A stretch of 64,000 nucleotides of DNA from Phormidium ambiguum IAM M-71 (GCF_001904725.1 NZ_MRCE01000018.1:88006-152005), one strand, 5' to 3'; positions 21,001 through 28,520 are shown, numbered from the stretch's first letter. The notes: generated by a model from the sequence alone, not told the origin. A program made the numbers and translations.

Positions 21001-22435
21001 AGTTTCCCCGCCTCCAGCAACAACCGAAACCCCCACAACAAGCTGGGACAGCACTATCACCTTAGCACCAGAAAATTCTCGTCAAGCAATAGCTAATTGG
21101 CAAGTTTCATATAATCATAAACAAGCATTGCGCGAACAAGGCGGCAGACAATTAGCCATCAGATTGTATGATGTTACCGAAATAGATTTAGCACAGGATA
21201 ACCCCCAAATTTTTCAACAATTTCCTGTGAACGAGCAAACTAGCCAAATAGTATTGCACATCCCGTTAATTAATCGAGATTATGTGGCAGAAATTGGTTA
21301 TCTAACTAATGACGACAATTGGTTAATGGCAGCTAGATCGACACCATTGAAAATTGTGCCTGATGTTTCGCCAGAAAGAGAAATTGAGTTAGGTACTTTA
21401 GCAGCTTTAGGGGCTATGGGTGCTATAGGTGCTGTGGTTACTAAAGACAATGAAGTACCACCAATTGTTGATGATAGCGACAGTCTTCAATCCGAAATAG
21501 AAGCTGCCAAATTTAATCTTGGTTCAGAAGAATTAGACCAAGAAGTTTTAGCCGCAGTCGATGAAGGACTTCCTGATTTACCATCGGGTTATGATGAAAG
21601 TCGCATTGTTTTAATGCCCCGCGATCCTCAATGGGCTTACACTTATTGGGATATTCCTAGCCGAAATAAAGAAGAATTACGGCAACAGGGTGGCTCTAAA
21701 TTAGCTTTGCGATTTTATGATGTTACTGATGTGGATATGGATTACCAAAATCCTCACAGCGTTCAAGAATTTGAATGTGATGAAATGGGACGGGAATGGT
21801 ATTTGCCTGTTCCGGTTAGCGATCGAGATTACATCTTAGAAATTGGTTATCTTACCAATGATGGTCGCTGGTTAATGTTAGCCAGGTCAAACTCCATTCA
21901 TGTTCCTCCTCTCTATCCTTCCAATTGGTCAAATGAACAATTCATCACTATTCCTTGGGAAGAAGAACTAGAACACAAGCAATTTTTAGATCTAGGTTCT
22001 CCCTCTCCAGAAATTACTGTTCCCGGTAATGGTTTTCATGACTCCTTTTTCCATGAAATGCCAGCGCCAAATTTAGCCGCCCAATCAGTAAGTTCGTATA
22101 TTTTCCCCTCTGGTATCGGCAAATGGGCATCGGGAATTGGTTTTGCTTCGGAAGCACCAGAACGTTCTCGTAATTTCTGGTTAATGGCAGATGCAGAATT
22201 GGTAGTTTATGGCGCAACAGAACCTGATGCTGTAATCACTATTGGAGGTCGTCCGATTAAGGCAAATTCCGACGGGACTTTCCGCTTCCAGCTATCCTTC
22301 CAAGATGGGATGCTGGATTTTCCGATCGAAGCGATCGCACCCGACGGCGAACAAAGCCGTTCCATTCATCTAAAATTCAACCGCGAAACTCCCCTGCGGA
22401 ATACGAATACTAAAGAGGAAGCGCAGGAGGAGTAA
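18035..22435 (+). CDS. PstS-like binding domain fused to six DUF4912 repeats
   Basis: This 1466-residue protein has a signal sequence (about 8-28), a phosphate-binding-protein-like domain (about 45-290; IDGSSSTATFNQALKQ, GYRGTNAALNSLRKGQIDIAAIGRPLT, NGIGYTIS), a linker, one transmembrane helix (about 353-375; WLWWLIPLLLLLGIPLAWLL), a proline/threonine-rich stretch, and six DUF4912-type units starting near residues 515, 644, 769, 900, 1018 and 1199. Each carries HKQALREQGG-, LRLYDVTEI- and EIGYLTDDNRWLLLARS-like segments; the sixth (WDIPSRNKEELRQQGG) is the most canonical. A final beta-sandwich-like tail has VVYGATEPDAVITIGG. The order suggests a periplasmic ligand sensor linked to cytoplasmic repeats. 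Function is unknown. Confidence 0.85.
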   Translation: MLHKKDSSIATLALLLTLVVVPKPAAASEKNPVILAQTPNNTNPISLPKTVKSGTKVRIDGSSSTATFNQALKQRFEKEYPGTQVNIGYRGTNAALNSLRKGQIDIAAIGRPLTDKEKAQGLVAVPLPRTKIAVVVGPKNTFKGSITDVQFARIFRGEIRDWSRIGGKRGRIRMIDRPINSDTRQALRKYPVFRNRPFRSGSNTVRLSQDNTTALLNILGTNGIGYTISNQVVNRPNARIVLMHKVSTNDPKYPFSQPVFYVYRRNNPSAAALAFIGFANAPGGQQVVKAAAGIPVAATPTKAIVAAKPKPAATPPTAVTGTPGSGNAVTGENQATTTTPAEGTAETDTRGGFSWLWWLIPLLLLLGIPLAWLLKNRRPATTAVGGQTPPPPVTGGTTSEAPTGTIVPPVTNPTETIAPVPVPETTPPISPPTQIQETTAPPLWGEDSLPTAEIPSETATPGTIPNWLGIGGAAAVGGAALAGAAATAKNWDSTITLEAENHQSEFPSEVEASANATWQVSEAHKQALREQGGEQLAIRLYDITDINQIQTEGWQIFQQFNVNEQANQMLLPILVSDRDYIAEIGYLTTDNLWLTLAKSNPINIPPFVPPVTEVVPSPKAALTLTTPADWGSIITLTPQSSQLALATWQVSDRHKQALREQGGTQLVLRLYDVTETPIDEQTTGDFPQFAVDETANQMLVAIPQTNRDYASEIGYLTNDNRWLLLARSAPINIAPSIPTTAEIAANIPTLTLPETPTTSTITLTEFDKQQALAAWVVLDEHKQILQQQGGKELALRLYDVTEITRTATESWDIFQQFDVDEQASQMLLPILMSDRDYAAEIGYLTEDNRWLLLARSAPIKISSDIPPATEVELAPGVAAAVASTPTTSYISLAPETANQLIANWQTSPEHKQALQQQGGRHLVLRLYDVTEIDINSPEPQISQQFAIDEQANEMLLEVPVFDRNYAAEIGYLTDDNRWLLLARSAPIHIVSPPPATTETPTTSWDSTITLAPENSRQAIANWQVSYNHKQALREQGGRQLAIRLYDVTEIDLAQDNPQIFQQFPVNEQTSQIVLHIPLINRDYVAEIGYLTNDDNWLMAARSTPLKIVPDVSPEREIELGTLAALGAMGAIGAVVTKDNEVPPIVDDSDSLQSEIEAAKFNLGSEELDQEVLAAVDEGLPDLPSGYDESRIVLMPRDPQWAYTYWDIPSRNKEELRQQGGSKLALRFYDVTDVDMDYQNPHSVQEFECDEMGREWYLPVPVSDRDYILEIGYLTNDGRWLMLARSNSIHVPPLYPSNWSNEQFITIPWEEELEHKQFLDLGSPSPEITVPGNGFHDSFFHEMPAPNLAAQSVSSYIFPSGIGKWASGIGFASEAPERSRNFWLMADAELVVYGATEPDAVITIGGRPIKANSDGTFRFQLSFQDGMLDFPIEAIAPDGEQSRSIHLKFNRETPLRNTNTKEEAQEE

Positions 22436-22614
22436 GGCAGGGGGGCAGAGGTGCAGGGGGGCAGGGGGGCAGGGGAGCAAGGGGGACAAGGGGACAAGGA
22501 GACAAGGAGAATTATTTACCTTTTACCTTTCTTCCCTTCTGCCTTCTGCCTTCTGCCTTCTGCCTTTCTTCCCTTCTGCCTTGGAGCCTTCTGCCTTGGA
22601 GCCTTCTGCCTTTC
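22436..22614. repeat. GA-rich then TTCTGCC heptamer repeat, second convergent gap
   Basis: G-rich words (GGGGGCAG, GGGGACAAGG) from 22438 to 22510 are followed by four tandem TTCTGCC copies (22537-22564) and two larger units built as TTCTGCC plus TTGGAGCC. Composition and order match the element at 9283-9433, and both fill the space between convergent stop codons. Frames open through this DNA are products of the repeat. Confidence 0.85.
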
Positions 22615-22615
22615 C

Positions 22616-23287
22616 CTAATCCTCAATCAAACTGGGGCAAGTCAATACAAATACGTCTCTTGTCCCAATGCCTTCGGTTTCGGGTTTGATGGGAGTAGTG
22701 TAGTGAAAAAATTCTCGATCGTTTACTAGTAGTAATTCGCCTGGATTTAAAACTTGTTTGAAAACTGGGTCTTGTTTGCGATTTTTATATAAATGAGTTT
22801 CGCCGCCTTGAACATTTTGTCTGTCAACTGCGAAAATGCCAATTAAGTCAGTGCCATCTCTATGAATGCCTTCTGGTGCTGGGTTGCCAAAGTTTGTTGG
22901 TGAACAAGTAGTGCGAATTTGATGCACTCCTACTTCCAGTGCTACTGAATTTAATTTGCAAAAATCACTGAAGGCAAATAGTAATTTTTTAAATTCAACC
23001 AATCCGATTAACCCATCATCTAATTCGGCATATTCTCTTTTTACATCGCCTACTAAAGGGTTGTAGCTTTTACTTTGAAATAAATGACCGTGAGGTAGTT
23101 TTACTACTTCATCAGAGGACACTTTAAAGCGCGACAATCTTCTTTGACGGTATTTACCTTGAATATAAGGATCTACAGGAAGGTCGCTAAAAAATGGTTT
23201 GAAATCATCTAAACGAACGCGATCGACTCTTTGCAATGTAAACATCATTGCATATTCCAATTCCGTTGAGCCTAATAATGTTTGCAT
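22616..23287 (-). CDS. 2-oxoglutarate/Fe(II) dioxygenase family protein (PF10014-like)
   Basis: The 223-residue protein has the iron-binding HxD (EGIHRDGTD, about residues 141-147), a distal histidine (REFFHYTTP) and a following arginine suited to bind 2-oxoglutarate (GTRDVFVLTCP). The overall pattern, with QIRTTCSP and GGETHLY, fits the small dioxygenase family that includes bacterial free-amino-acid hydroxylases such as L-isoleucine dioxygenase. Substrate is not predictable. ATG 23287 is the start; the gene is monocistronic by spacing. Confidence 0.8.
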   Translation of the reverse strand: MQTLLGSTELEYAMMFTLQRVDRVRLDDFKPFFSDLPVDPYIQGKYRQRRLSRFKVSSDEVVKLPHGHLFQSKSYNPLVGDVKREYAELDDGLIGLVEFKKLLFAFSDFCKLNSVALEVGVHQIRTTCSPTNFGNPAPEGIHRDGTDLIGIFAVDRQNVQGGETHLYKNRKQDPVFKQVLNPGELLLVNDREFFHYTTPIKPETEGIGTRDVFVLTCPSLIED

Positions 23288-23454
23288 AGTAATTTCCCTT
23301 GCTAAGATTGATCCCCTTATTTATTCGGGGTTATATACCTTCCATTATAAAAGCTGTTTCAGAAAGTGTTGTTAATTAAACAACAAAAAATGACAACTTA
23401 TGGTAATAGAAATTTGACTAAGCAAACATACTCAATTCACAATATAGGGGCAAC

Positions 23455-23483
23455 CATCAGGGGATTGCCCCTACAAGTGGTGT
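23455..23483. repeat. TAGGGGCAA/TTGCCCCTA palindromic repeat
   Basis: TAGGGGCAA (23455-23463) and TTGCCCCTA (23475-23483) form a 9-bp inverted repeat with an 11-nt loop. GTAGGGGCAA-type palindromes are interspersed repeats in many filamentous cyanobacteria. It sits between the aldolase and dioxygenase genes, both on the minus strand, and might also end aldolase transcripts. Confidence 0.65.
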
Positions 23484-23514
23484 TTATTCTCATAATTTGC
23501 GTAGTCCTGTTCAA

Positions 23515-24276
23515 TTAACTTCTCACTGCCTTGACCAAAGCTTGACAAGCGCGAAGAAAGATTGCCACATCCACTCCCAAAGCAATGTATTGCACTCCAG
23601 CATCAATCCATAATTTAGCCATTTCTGGGTTATCCGCGAAAGTGCCAACGGCTTTTTGCGCGCTGCGGATTTTAGTGACACATTGTTTCATTAACTCCAC
23701 TACACGGGTATCGCCCACCTGTCCGGGAATTCCCAAAGACTGGGACAAATCATAAGGGCCAAGAAAAACGACATCAATGTGAGGAACGCTGACAATCTCT
23801 TCTATGTTGTCTACACCTCGTTTCCCTTCTACATGAACCACTACTAAAGATTCTGCATTTAATTTATGTATAATTTCTGTGCCTGCGGCAGTATACATTC
23901 CGGCGCGGGTATTTAAAGAAAGACCGCGACTGCCCAAAGGGTGATATTTAGCACTACGTATTACTGCTTCGGCTTCGGTTTTAGTTTCAATTTGTGGGAC
24001 TTGGACACCTGCGCTGCCAATATCGAGGGCGCGTTGAATTTGTGGTGGGTCGTTTTTGCGAACGCGGACGATCGCACTAAGCCCCACACAATCAGCTGCC
24101 CGACAGAGATCTTCTGCTGCTAAAGTATGTAAAGGCCCGTGTTCCATGTCGATAACTGCGAAGTCAAACCCCGCGTGTCCACAAATTTCGATGAACGCAG
24201 GATAAGTACAATTAATAAATGGCCCGATTACGACTTCGCCTTGCTGGAGTTTCTGTTTTACGTGGTTTTTGCCCAT
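23515..24276 (-). CDS. HpcH/HpaI-family aldolase
   Basis: The 253-residue TIM-barrel protein belongs to the metal-dependent class II aldolases of the HpcH/HpaI family, which split 2-keto-3-deoxy acids to pyruvate and an aldehyde. The catalytic histidine region is VIDMEHGPLHT, the metal ligands are in VVHVEGKRGVDNIEEI and FLGPYDLSQSLG, and GVQVPQIETKTEAE and HPLGSRGLS complete the core. Substrate could be a hydroxyheptenedioate or keto-deoxy sugar acid; the sequence does not decide. It is followed 227 bp later by the dioxygenase on the same strand. Confidence 0.88.
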   Translation of the reverse strand: MGKNHVKQKLQQGEVVIGPFINCTYPAFIEICGHAGFDFAVIDMEHGPLHTLAAEDLCRAADCVGLSAIVRVRKNDPPQIQRALDIGSAGVQVPQIETKTEAEAVIRSAKYHPLGSRGLSLNTRAGMYTAAGTEIIHKLNAESLVVVHVEGKRGVDNIEEIVSVPHIDVVFLGPYDLSQSLGIPGQVGDTRVVELMKQCVTKIRSAQKAVGTFADNPEMAKLWIDAGVQYIALGVDVAIFLRACQALVKAVRS

Positions 24277-24413
24277 TAGTCAGTAGTAAGCAACATCTTT
24301 CACTAGAATGTTAATAGTTATAAAAGCTATCTCGTTAAATTTTGCCTACGCAATTTCCGCAAGGAAGAAACGTTATCCTAGTAAAGAACTGTGATAGCTA
24401 TAAACTTTGATTT

Positions 24414-24442
24414 ACACTTAGCCTATTCTATGGGTTAAGTGT
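24414..24442 (+). promoter_or_regulatory. Hairpin just upstream of the response-regulator start
   Basis: ACACTTAGCC (24414-24423) pairs with GGTTAAGTGT (24433-24442) over ten positions including one G-T pair. It ends 19 bp before the ATG and there is no clear ribosome binding site, so it could modulate translation or act as an operator. The rest of the 24277-24461 gap shows nothing clear. Confidence 0.4.
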
Positions 24443-24461
24443 CCTAGCCACCTTTACCCTC

Positions 24462-25115
24462 ATGTCCTTGATAATCGTAGTTGCAGATGACGATCTGCCG
24501 ATGCGTCTTTTTGTCAGTGAATATTTAGAGATGTGCGGCTATTCAGTAATAGCGGCTGAGGATGGTCAAACAGCACTGGAGTTAGTGGAAAAATATCATC
24601 CTCATTTACTGGTGACAGACATCATGATGCCGCGAATGGACGGCTATCAATTAGTGCGACAAGTTCGCCAGCGTCCTGAATTTCGGTTGTTGCCAGTCGT
24701 ATTTTTGACCGAAAGAAATTCTACGGAGGAAAGAATTCGTGGCTATAAATTAGGGTGTGATTCTTATTTACCCAAACCTTTTGAAATTCACGAATTGGGA
24801 GCTATTATTCGCAATTTGCTGGAGCGATCGCAAATTATGCAAACAGAGTGGCATTTGCGAATGCAGACACCTACGTTATCAGGAAATACCAACACATCTG
24901 CCCAAACAGCTGTGACTATTGGAAATTTGAGTAAACGAGAAAAAGAAGTCCTAGAATTAATTACTCGTGGGTTATCAAATATAGAAATTGGCGATCGACT
25001 ACATTTGAGTGCAAGAACTATTGAAAAATACGTCAGTAACTTGCTCAGAAAAACCGAAACTAGCAACCGAGCGGAGCTAGTACGGATTGCTATTGAACAG
25101 CGTTTAATCGAATAA
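24462..25115 (+). CDS. NarL/LuxR-type response regulator (Ycf29-like)
   Basis: The 217-residue protein has a receiver domain (about 1-120) with acidic DDD near residue 9-11, phosphoacceptor aspartate in LLVTDIMMPRMDGY, threonine in VVFLTER and lysine in YLPKPF. A LuxR-type helix-turn-helix follows (about 150-215; LSKREKEVLELITRGLSNIEIGDRL, ARTIEKYVSNLLRKT). The receiver region resembles the Ycf29 group of cyanobacteria and red-algal plastids. No sensor kinase is adjacent. Targets are unknown. Confidence 0.85.
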   Translation: MSLIIVVADDDLPMRLFVSEYLEMCGYSVIAAEDGQTALELVEKYHPHLLVTDIMMPRMDGYQLVRQVRQRPEFRLLPVVFLTERNSTEERIRGYKLGCDSYLPKPFEIHELGAIIRNLLERSQIMQTEWHLRMQTPTLSGNTNTSAQTAVTIGNLSKREKEVLELITRGLSNIEIGDRLHLSARTIEKYVSNLLRKTETSNRAELVRIAIEQRLIE

Positions 25116-25128
25116 TAAACAGTTAACT

Positions 25129-25611
25129 TTAAACTGACTGTTGCTGACTGATAACATAGTTCAACAAACCTTCACAGGCATCTAATAAAAGATCGATTAC
25201 CTGATTGAATCCTTCAGGGCCACCATAATAAGGATCAGGGACTTCCTTGAGGTTATGTTTAGTACAAAAATCACACATTAGTTTGACTTTATCTTCATAT
25301 TGGCGAGATCGATCGATCGCCAAAATATCCCGATAATTCTCCTTATCCATCGCTAAAATCAAATCGAACTTCTCAAAATCCGACCTTTGAAATTGACGCG
25401 CTTCACCTACTAATTGAATCCCTCTAAGTTTAGCTGCGGCACTCATCCTTCGATCTGGAGGACTACCAACATGATAACTAGAAGTTCCCGCAGAATCACA
25501 AATAATTTCCTTACTTAAACCTGCTTGGTTAATTAGATGATTCATAATGTTTTCTGCCGAAGGAGAACGACAGATATTACCTAAACAGACAAACAATAAT
25601 TTGTAAGGCAT
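25129..25611 (-). CDS. Low-molecular-weight protein-tyrosine phosphatase
   Basis: The 160-residue protein has the P-loop CLGNICRS near residue 9-16 and the general-acid loop VPDPYYGG near residue 122, both intact. DSAGTSSYHVGSPPDRRM and ILAMDKENY are also typical. It dephosphorylates phosphotyrosine proteins; in bacteria these enzymes often act with tyrosine kinases of exopolysaccharide export, though no such gene adjoins it. It converges on the response regulator with a 13-bp gap. Confidence 0.93.
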   Translation of the reverse strand: MPYKLLFVCLGNICRSPSAENIMNHLINQAGLSKEIICDSAGTSSYHVGSPPDRRMSAAAKLRGIQLVGEARQFQRSDFEKFDLILAMDKENYRDILAIDRSRQYEDKVKLMCDFCTKHNLKEVPDPYYGGPEGFNQVIDLLLDACEGLLNYVISQQQSV

Positions 25612-25660
25612 CAGTCCAGTAATTTTAGATTTTAGATTTTCGATTATCTACTTTACACCT

Positions 25661-26305
25661 TTAGGTACGATTTAGCCAGATTGCTCTTAAACCAACAGCT
25701 TTTGCACCTTGATAATCTTCCTTAAAACTATCACCAATATGCCAAGCTGCATCAGCAGAACAATCATGTTTTGCTAACCCAGCATCAAAAATTTCCGCTT
25801 CTGGTTTTGCCGCACCTACTTCAGTAGAAATCGTCACAGAAGAGAAAAATTGACTCAACTCCAAAGCTTCTAAAACTGAATAAAGACGAGTATCAAAATT
25901 GGAAAGCACCCCTAAAGTTATGCCTAAATTTTGCCAATTTTCTAAAGCGGGAATTACATCAGGATAAATAAACCAAGGTTCAGCAGTCGCAAAATGATCG
26001 TAAAGTTCAGTAAAAAAGCTAGCAAAATCAGTAAACTTTTCCCAAACTCCTGCTTCTTGAAAAGTGTTAATTGCTACTGCTTCCCACCATTCAAACTCTT
26101 TGAGGGGAATTTCTTCTGGAGGAACGCCGGGAAAAGCCATTTTTTCACTCTTTTTAAAGCTGTTGTAGAAAGCACGATCTAACTCTTCTGGAGAAACTTC
26201 TACACCAAACTTTTGGGTAATTTTGCTATAAACTTCGCCCACACTACCTTTAACGCCAAAAAGTGTGCCAACTGCATCTAAAAAAATTACTTTTGGGTGC
26301 TGCAT
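25661..26305 (-). CDS. HAD-IA hydrolase (HDHD3/DREG-2-like)
   Basis: The 214-residue HAD-superfamily protein has motif I FLDAVGTLF, motif II GVLSNFD, motif III lysine in AAKPEAEIF and motif IV HIGDSFKEDYQGAKAVG. The aspartate two residues after the nucleophile is replaced by valine (DAVGT rather than DxDGT). I recall DAxGTL as usual for the HDHD3/DREG-2 subgroup, but it raises a question about phosphatase activity. It begins directly after the acetyltransferase-like gene (stop and start adjacent), so the two are cotranscribed. Substrate is unknown. Confidence 0.85.
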   Translation of the reverse strand: MQHPKVIFLDAVGTLFGVKGSVGEVYSKITQKFGVEVSPEELDRAFYNSFKKSEKMAFPGVPPEEIPLKEFEWWEAVAINTFQEAGVWEKFTDFASFFTELYDHFATAEPWFIYPDVIPALENWQNLGITLGVLSNFDTRLYSVLEALELSQFFSSVTISTEVGAAKPEAEIFDAGLAKHDCSADAAWHIGDSFKEDYQGAKAVGLRAIWLNRT

Positions 26306-26926
26306 TTAAACTAAATCTTCTTTTACTTTCAAACCATCTCTTTTAATAATATAAGCAGGAACACCGACCACTACACAATTATCAGGAACATTTTTTGTGA
26401 CAACTGCGTTTGCTCCTACGGTAACATTATTTCCCAAATTGATATTTCCTAAAACTTTTGCTCCGGCAGTAATTCTCACATTATTACCGATTTTAGGACG
26501 GCCTGTTTTATCTTTATAACCAATAGAAACTTGTTGATTTACCCAGCAATCTTTACCCATATCTGCCATAATAATTGTACTAAAACCATGTTGAATGAAT
26601 AATCCTTCGCCTATATTACAAGATGGGTCAATAAACAGTGTGGAACATTCGGGATAAAATATTTTAATTATTTTCATGAAAATTCTAGCTAATAAATTTC
26701 CCTTACTGATTCGATAGTAATAAAGATTGCGAAATTCTTGATTTCGAGAAATTAAAGTTAGTAAATTTATTAAATTTGAGGAACTTTTCAATTCAAATAT
26801 GCTTACCCATTTTTGGACATCAGCAATAATAATTTGCTTTTGTGTAGTCAGATAGAATAAGAGTAATTGAGGAAATACCAGGATTAATTCTAAAATAGTA
26901 AAAAATTGATTAACACTATTCATCAA
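26306..26926 (-). CDS. Serine acetyltransferase-like hexapeptide acyltransferase
   Basis: The 206-residue protein has an N-terminal hydrophobic helix (about 8-28), a variable region, and a C-terminal left-handed beta-helix typical of the SAT/LbH family (IDPSCNIGEGLFIQHGFST, IGNNVRITAGAKVLGNINLG, GANAVVTKNVPDNCVVVGVPA). The catalytic histidine candidate lies in FIQHGF. The hydrophobic N-terminus and short length differ from cysteine-biosynthetic CysE, suggesting a sugar or surface-polymer acetyltransferase instead. Its stop abuts the HAD gene start. Confidence 0.78.
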   Translation of the reverse strand: MMNSVNQFFTILELILVFPQLLLFYLTTQKQIIIADVQKWVSIFELKSSSNLINLLTLISRNQEFRNLYYYRISKGNLLARIFMKIIKIFYPECSTLFIDPSCNIGEGLFIQHGFSTIIMADMGKDCWVNQQVSIGYKDKTGRPKIGNNVRITAGAKVLGNINLGNNVTVGANAVVTKNVPDNCVVVGVPAYIIKRDGLKVKEDLV

Positions 26927-26947
26927 TTAAACTCCTAGATTTTAAAT

Positions 26948-27769
26948 TCAATTAGCTTGAGGGTAAAATTCTAAATGGTAGTGATATAGAGCAACAGGCT
27001 TGTCATTAGCGATAAAATAATTAGGGTCTTTAGGCGATAAATAAATAGCGGTTATTTGTTCTGCGGAAATGGGATTTTTTGAGGATTGCTGATGTTGATA
27101 AATGGTAGTAGTTTCTACCTCATTTAAATAAACTTGAGTTGACCCACGAAATATTTGTTGGGAAATTTCTGTAGCAATAAATTGCTCAGGATTCGGTTGT
27201 TCAGTGGCGCGATTAGTAATCAGATAAATTAGTTGTTTTTCGCCTGGTAAATAAGTAATTTGCCGATTTGGATTATTTCGATCGACATTTACAGAAAGGA
27301 TAGATCGATCGCCCAAAGTAGCCTTAGCAATATTTAATCCATTAAAAGAGCGATCGGCAACCACCCTTATAGTTTTGAGTTTTGTTAGCGTAGCGGTGCG
27401 TAGCAGGTTTTGAGTTTTGAGTTGGGAAAAGGGATAACCTATTATTTCTGGTTGTTGTTCATTTACACCGACAAAACGGACTAGAAAATTGATGGTTTTA
27501 TCTAAAAATTGTCGATTACCCTCAAAACCAGGACTAACAAAATCAGGAGCCAAAGGTGCTACCATTTCCACCAAAGTACTGCTAACATTCCAAGTACCCT
27601 CAATCCAATCGGGATAAACCAAATCTTCAGTACCTTTCACCGCCGAAATCACAGGTTTACTATCCCAATTAGGGAATTTAGATAAGCGATCGTTCAGCGT
27701 ACCCGCCCTCACCTCAGCACACCAAAAACAACACACTAAAACCAAACAAAAAAACCAAAAACCTCTCAC
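26948..27769 (-). CDS. Conserved exported protein (DUF6816-like)
   Basis: The 273-residue protein begins at GTG 27769 with a clear signal peptide (MRGFWFFCLVLVCCFWCAEVRAG). The mature part has SRLSKFPNW-, YPDWIEGTWNVSSTLVEMVAPL- and YHYHLEFYPQAN-like segments resembling cyanobacterial and plastid lumenal proteins of the DUF6816 type; this family name is from memory. A 58-bp stretch (27371-27428) with duplicated GTTTTGAGTTTTG words and a GCGTAGCGGTGCGTAGCAG core reads through in frame and looks like a repeat inserted into the gene. Function unknown. Confidence 0.65.
   Translation of the reverse strand: MRGFWFFCLVLVCCFWCAEVRAGTLNDRLSKFPNWDSKPVISAVKGTEDLVYPDWIEGTWNVSSTLVEMVAPLAPDFVSPGFEGNRQFLDKTINFLVRFVGVNEQQPEIIGYPFSQLKTQNLLRTATLTKLKTIRVVADRSFNGLNIAKATLGDRSILSVNVDRNNPNRQITYLPGEKQLIYLITNRATEQPNPEQFIATEISQQIFRGSTQVYLNEVETTTIYQHQQSSKNPISAEQITAIYLSPKDPNYFIANDKPVALYHYHLEFYPQAN
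27371..27428. repeat. Interspersed repeat lying inside a coding region
   Basis: AGTTTTGAGTTTTG occurs on both sides of GCGTAGCGGTGCGTAGCAG. Both the flanking words and the core resemble repeats normally found between genes in cyanobacteria. It adds about 19 codons to the DUF6816-like gene without breaking the frame. Confidence 0.55.
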
Positions 27770-27773
27770 AACT

Positions 27774-27810
27774 CCTCTTCGCGCCCTTCGCGTCTTTGCG
27801 GTTCAAAAAA
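27774..27810 (+). repeat. CGTCTTTGCGGTTCAAAAAA repeat, copy 1
   Basis: CTCTTCGCGCCCTTCGCGTC then TTTGCGGTTC and an A-run. It belongs to the same family as 28288-28325 (opposite strand) and 39342-39379. It lies between two minus-strand genes 43 bp apart. Confidence 0.6.
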
Positions 27811-27812
27811 AA

Positions 27813-28220
27813 TTAAATCTCCTCCACAGGAACAGGTTCCCAAACCTCCCCATACTTCTCCTTTAAAGCTTGCCAAGCTTCCACTTGTCCCGGTTCATAT
27901 TCTCCCGGTTTTCCCCATTGTAAAAACGCACTAAAAGCAGATTCTTGCTGTTCATCCAAAAAGCGAATTGCATAAGTAGTAAAATTACCCCGTTTCGCCT
28001 CACCAGTTTCAAACTTCACCTGAGTAATTTTGTCCATATTCAAGTGAAATTCAAAATCATCAGCGTGCATATTCGCATACTTACCTTTAGGAATTTCCGC
28101 ATAAAAAAGCTTTTTAATTGGACTACGGACTTCCAAAACTCCAGCACTGCTAGTGACAATTAAACGCAGTGTACCTAAATTTTCACAAGCTTCCAGAAAT
28201 TCTTTCAAGTTAGCAGACAT
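27813..28220 (-). CDS. ChuX/HutX-like heme-binding-type protein (tentative)
   Basis: The 135-residue soluble protein has a pattern like the ChuX/HutX half-domain family: LRLIVTSSAGVLEVRSPI, then KYANMHADDFEFHLNMDKITQVKF (in pieces) and YAIRFLDEQQESAFSAFL, ending in a helix with QVEAWQALKEKYGEVW. Members bind heme in the cytosol in pathogens; cyanobacterial relatives are not characterised to my knowledge. I base this on pattern only. It has an ATG start at 28220 and is separate from phoH. Confidence 0.6.
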   Translation of the reverse strand: MSANLKEFLEACENLGTLRLIVTSSAGVLEVRSPIKKLFYAEIPKGKYANMHADDFEFHLNMDKITQVKFETGEAKRGNFTTYAIRFLDEQQESAFSAFLQWGKPGEYEPGQVEAWQALKEKYGEVWEPVPVEEI

Positions 28221-28287
28221 AATTATTTTGGTAGTTGGTAGTTGGTCATAATTAGAAATAAAACATTTTATTATGACCGAATCTAGA

Positions 28288-28325
28288 TTTTTTGAACCAC
28301 AGAGACGCAGAGGACGCAGAGAGGG
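28288..28325 (-). repeat. GCGTCTCTGTGGTTCAAAAAA repeat, copy 2
   Basis: Read on the minus strand: CCTCTCTGCGTCCTCTGCGT then CTCTGTGGTTC and an A-run. It is nearly identical to the copy at 39342-39379. Such words are frequent between genes in filamentous cyanobacteria. Confidence 0.7.
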
Positions 28326-28488
28326 GAAGGAAGAGTTTTCATAATCAGATTAGTTGAAAAAGCTTTGGTGACGCTTTTTTCCTTCTGTTTTCTGTCTTTT
28401 GTTGCATAGTCAATGACCATAGAACGAGCTTTTTAACTTTTATAGTTAGGGAAAAATTTGAAAGCAAAAATTAATATTGCTTATCTTT

Positions 28489-28520
28489 CCCAGTCCCCAG
28501 TCCCCAGTCCCCAGTCCCCA
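28489..28520. repeat. Heptanucleotide tandem repeat CAGTCCC
   Basis: Four tandem CAGTCCC units plus a partial unit lie just downstream of phoH. The unit length matches the TTCTGCC arrays at 9385 and 22537, the short tandemly repeated repetitive class of cyanobacteria. Confidence 0.8.

Noticed and set aside
22451..22729. Open frame in the heptamer repeat
   Set aside because: Its translation is dominated by repeat words (LLPSAFLPFC-like) and it overlaps the end of the dioxygenase gene on the other strand.
25661..26305. HAD protein as inactive because of DAVGT
   Set aside because: The substitution is usual in the HDHD3-like subgroup as I remember it, and the other motifs are intact.
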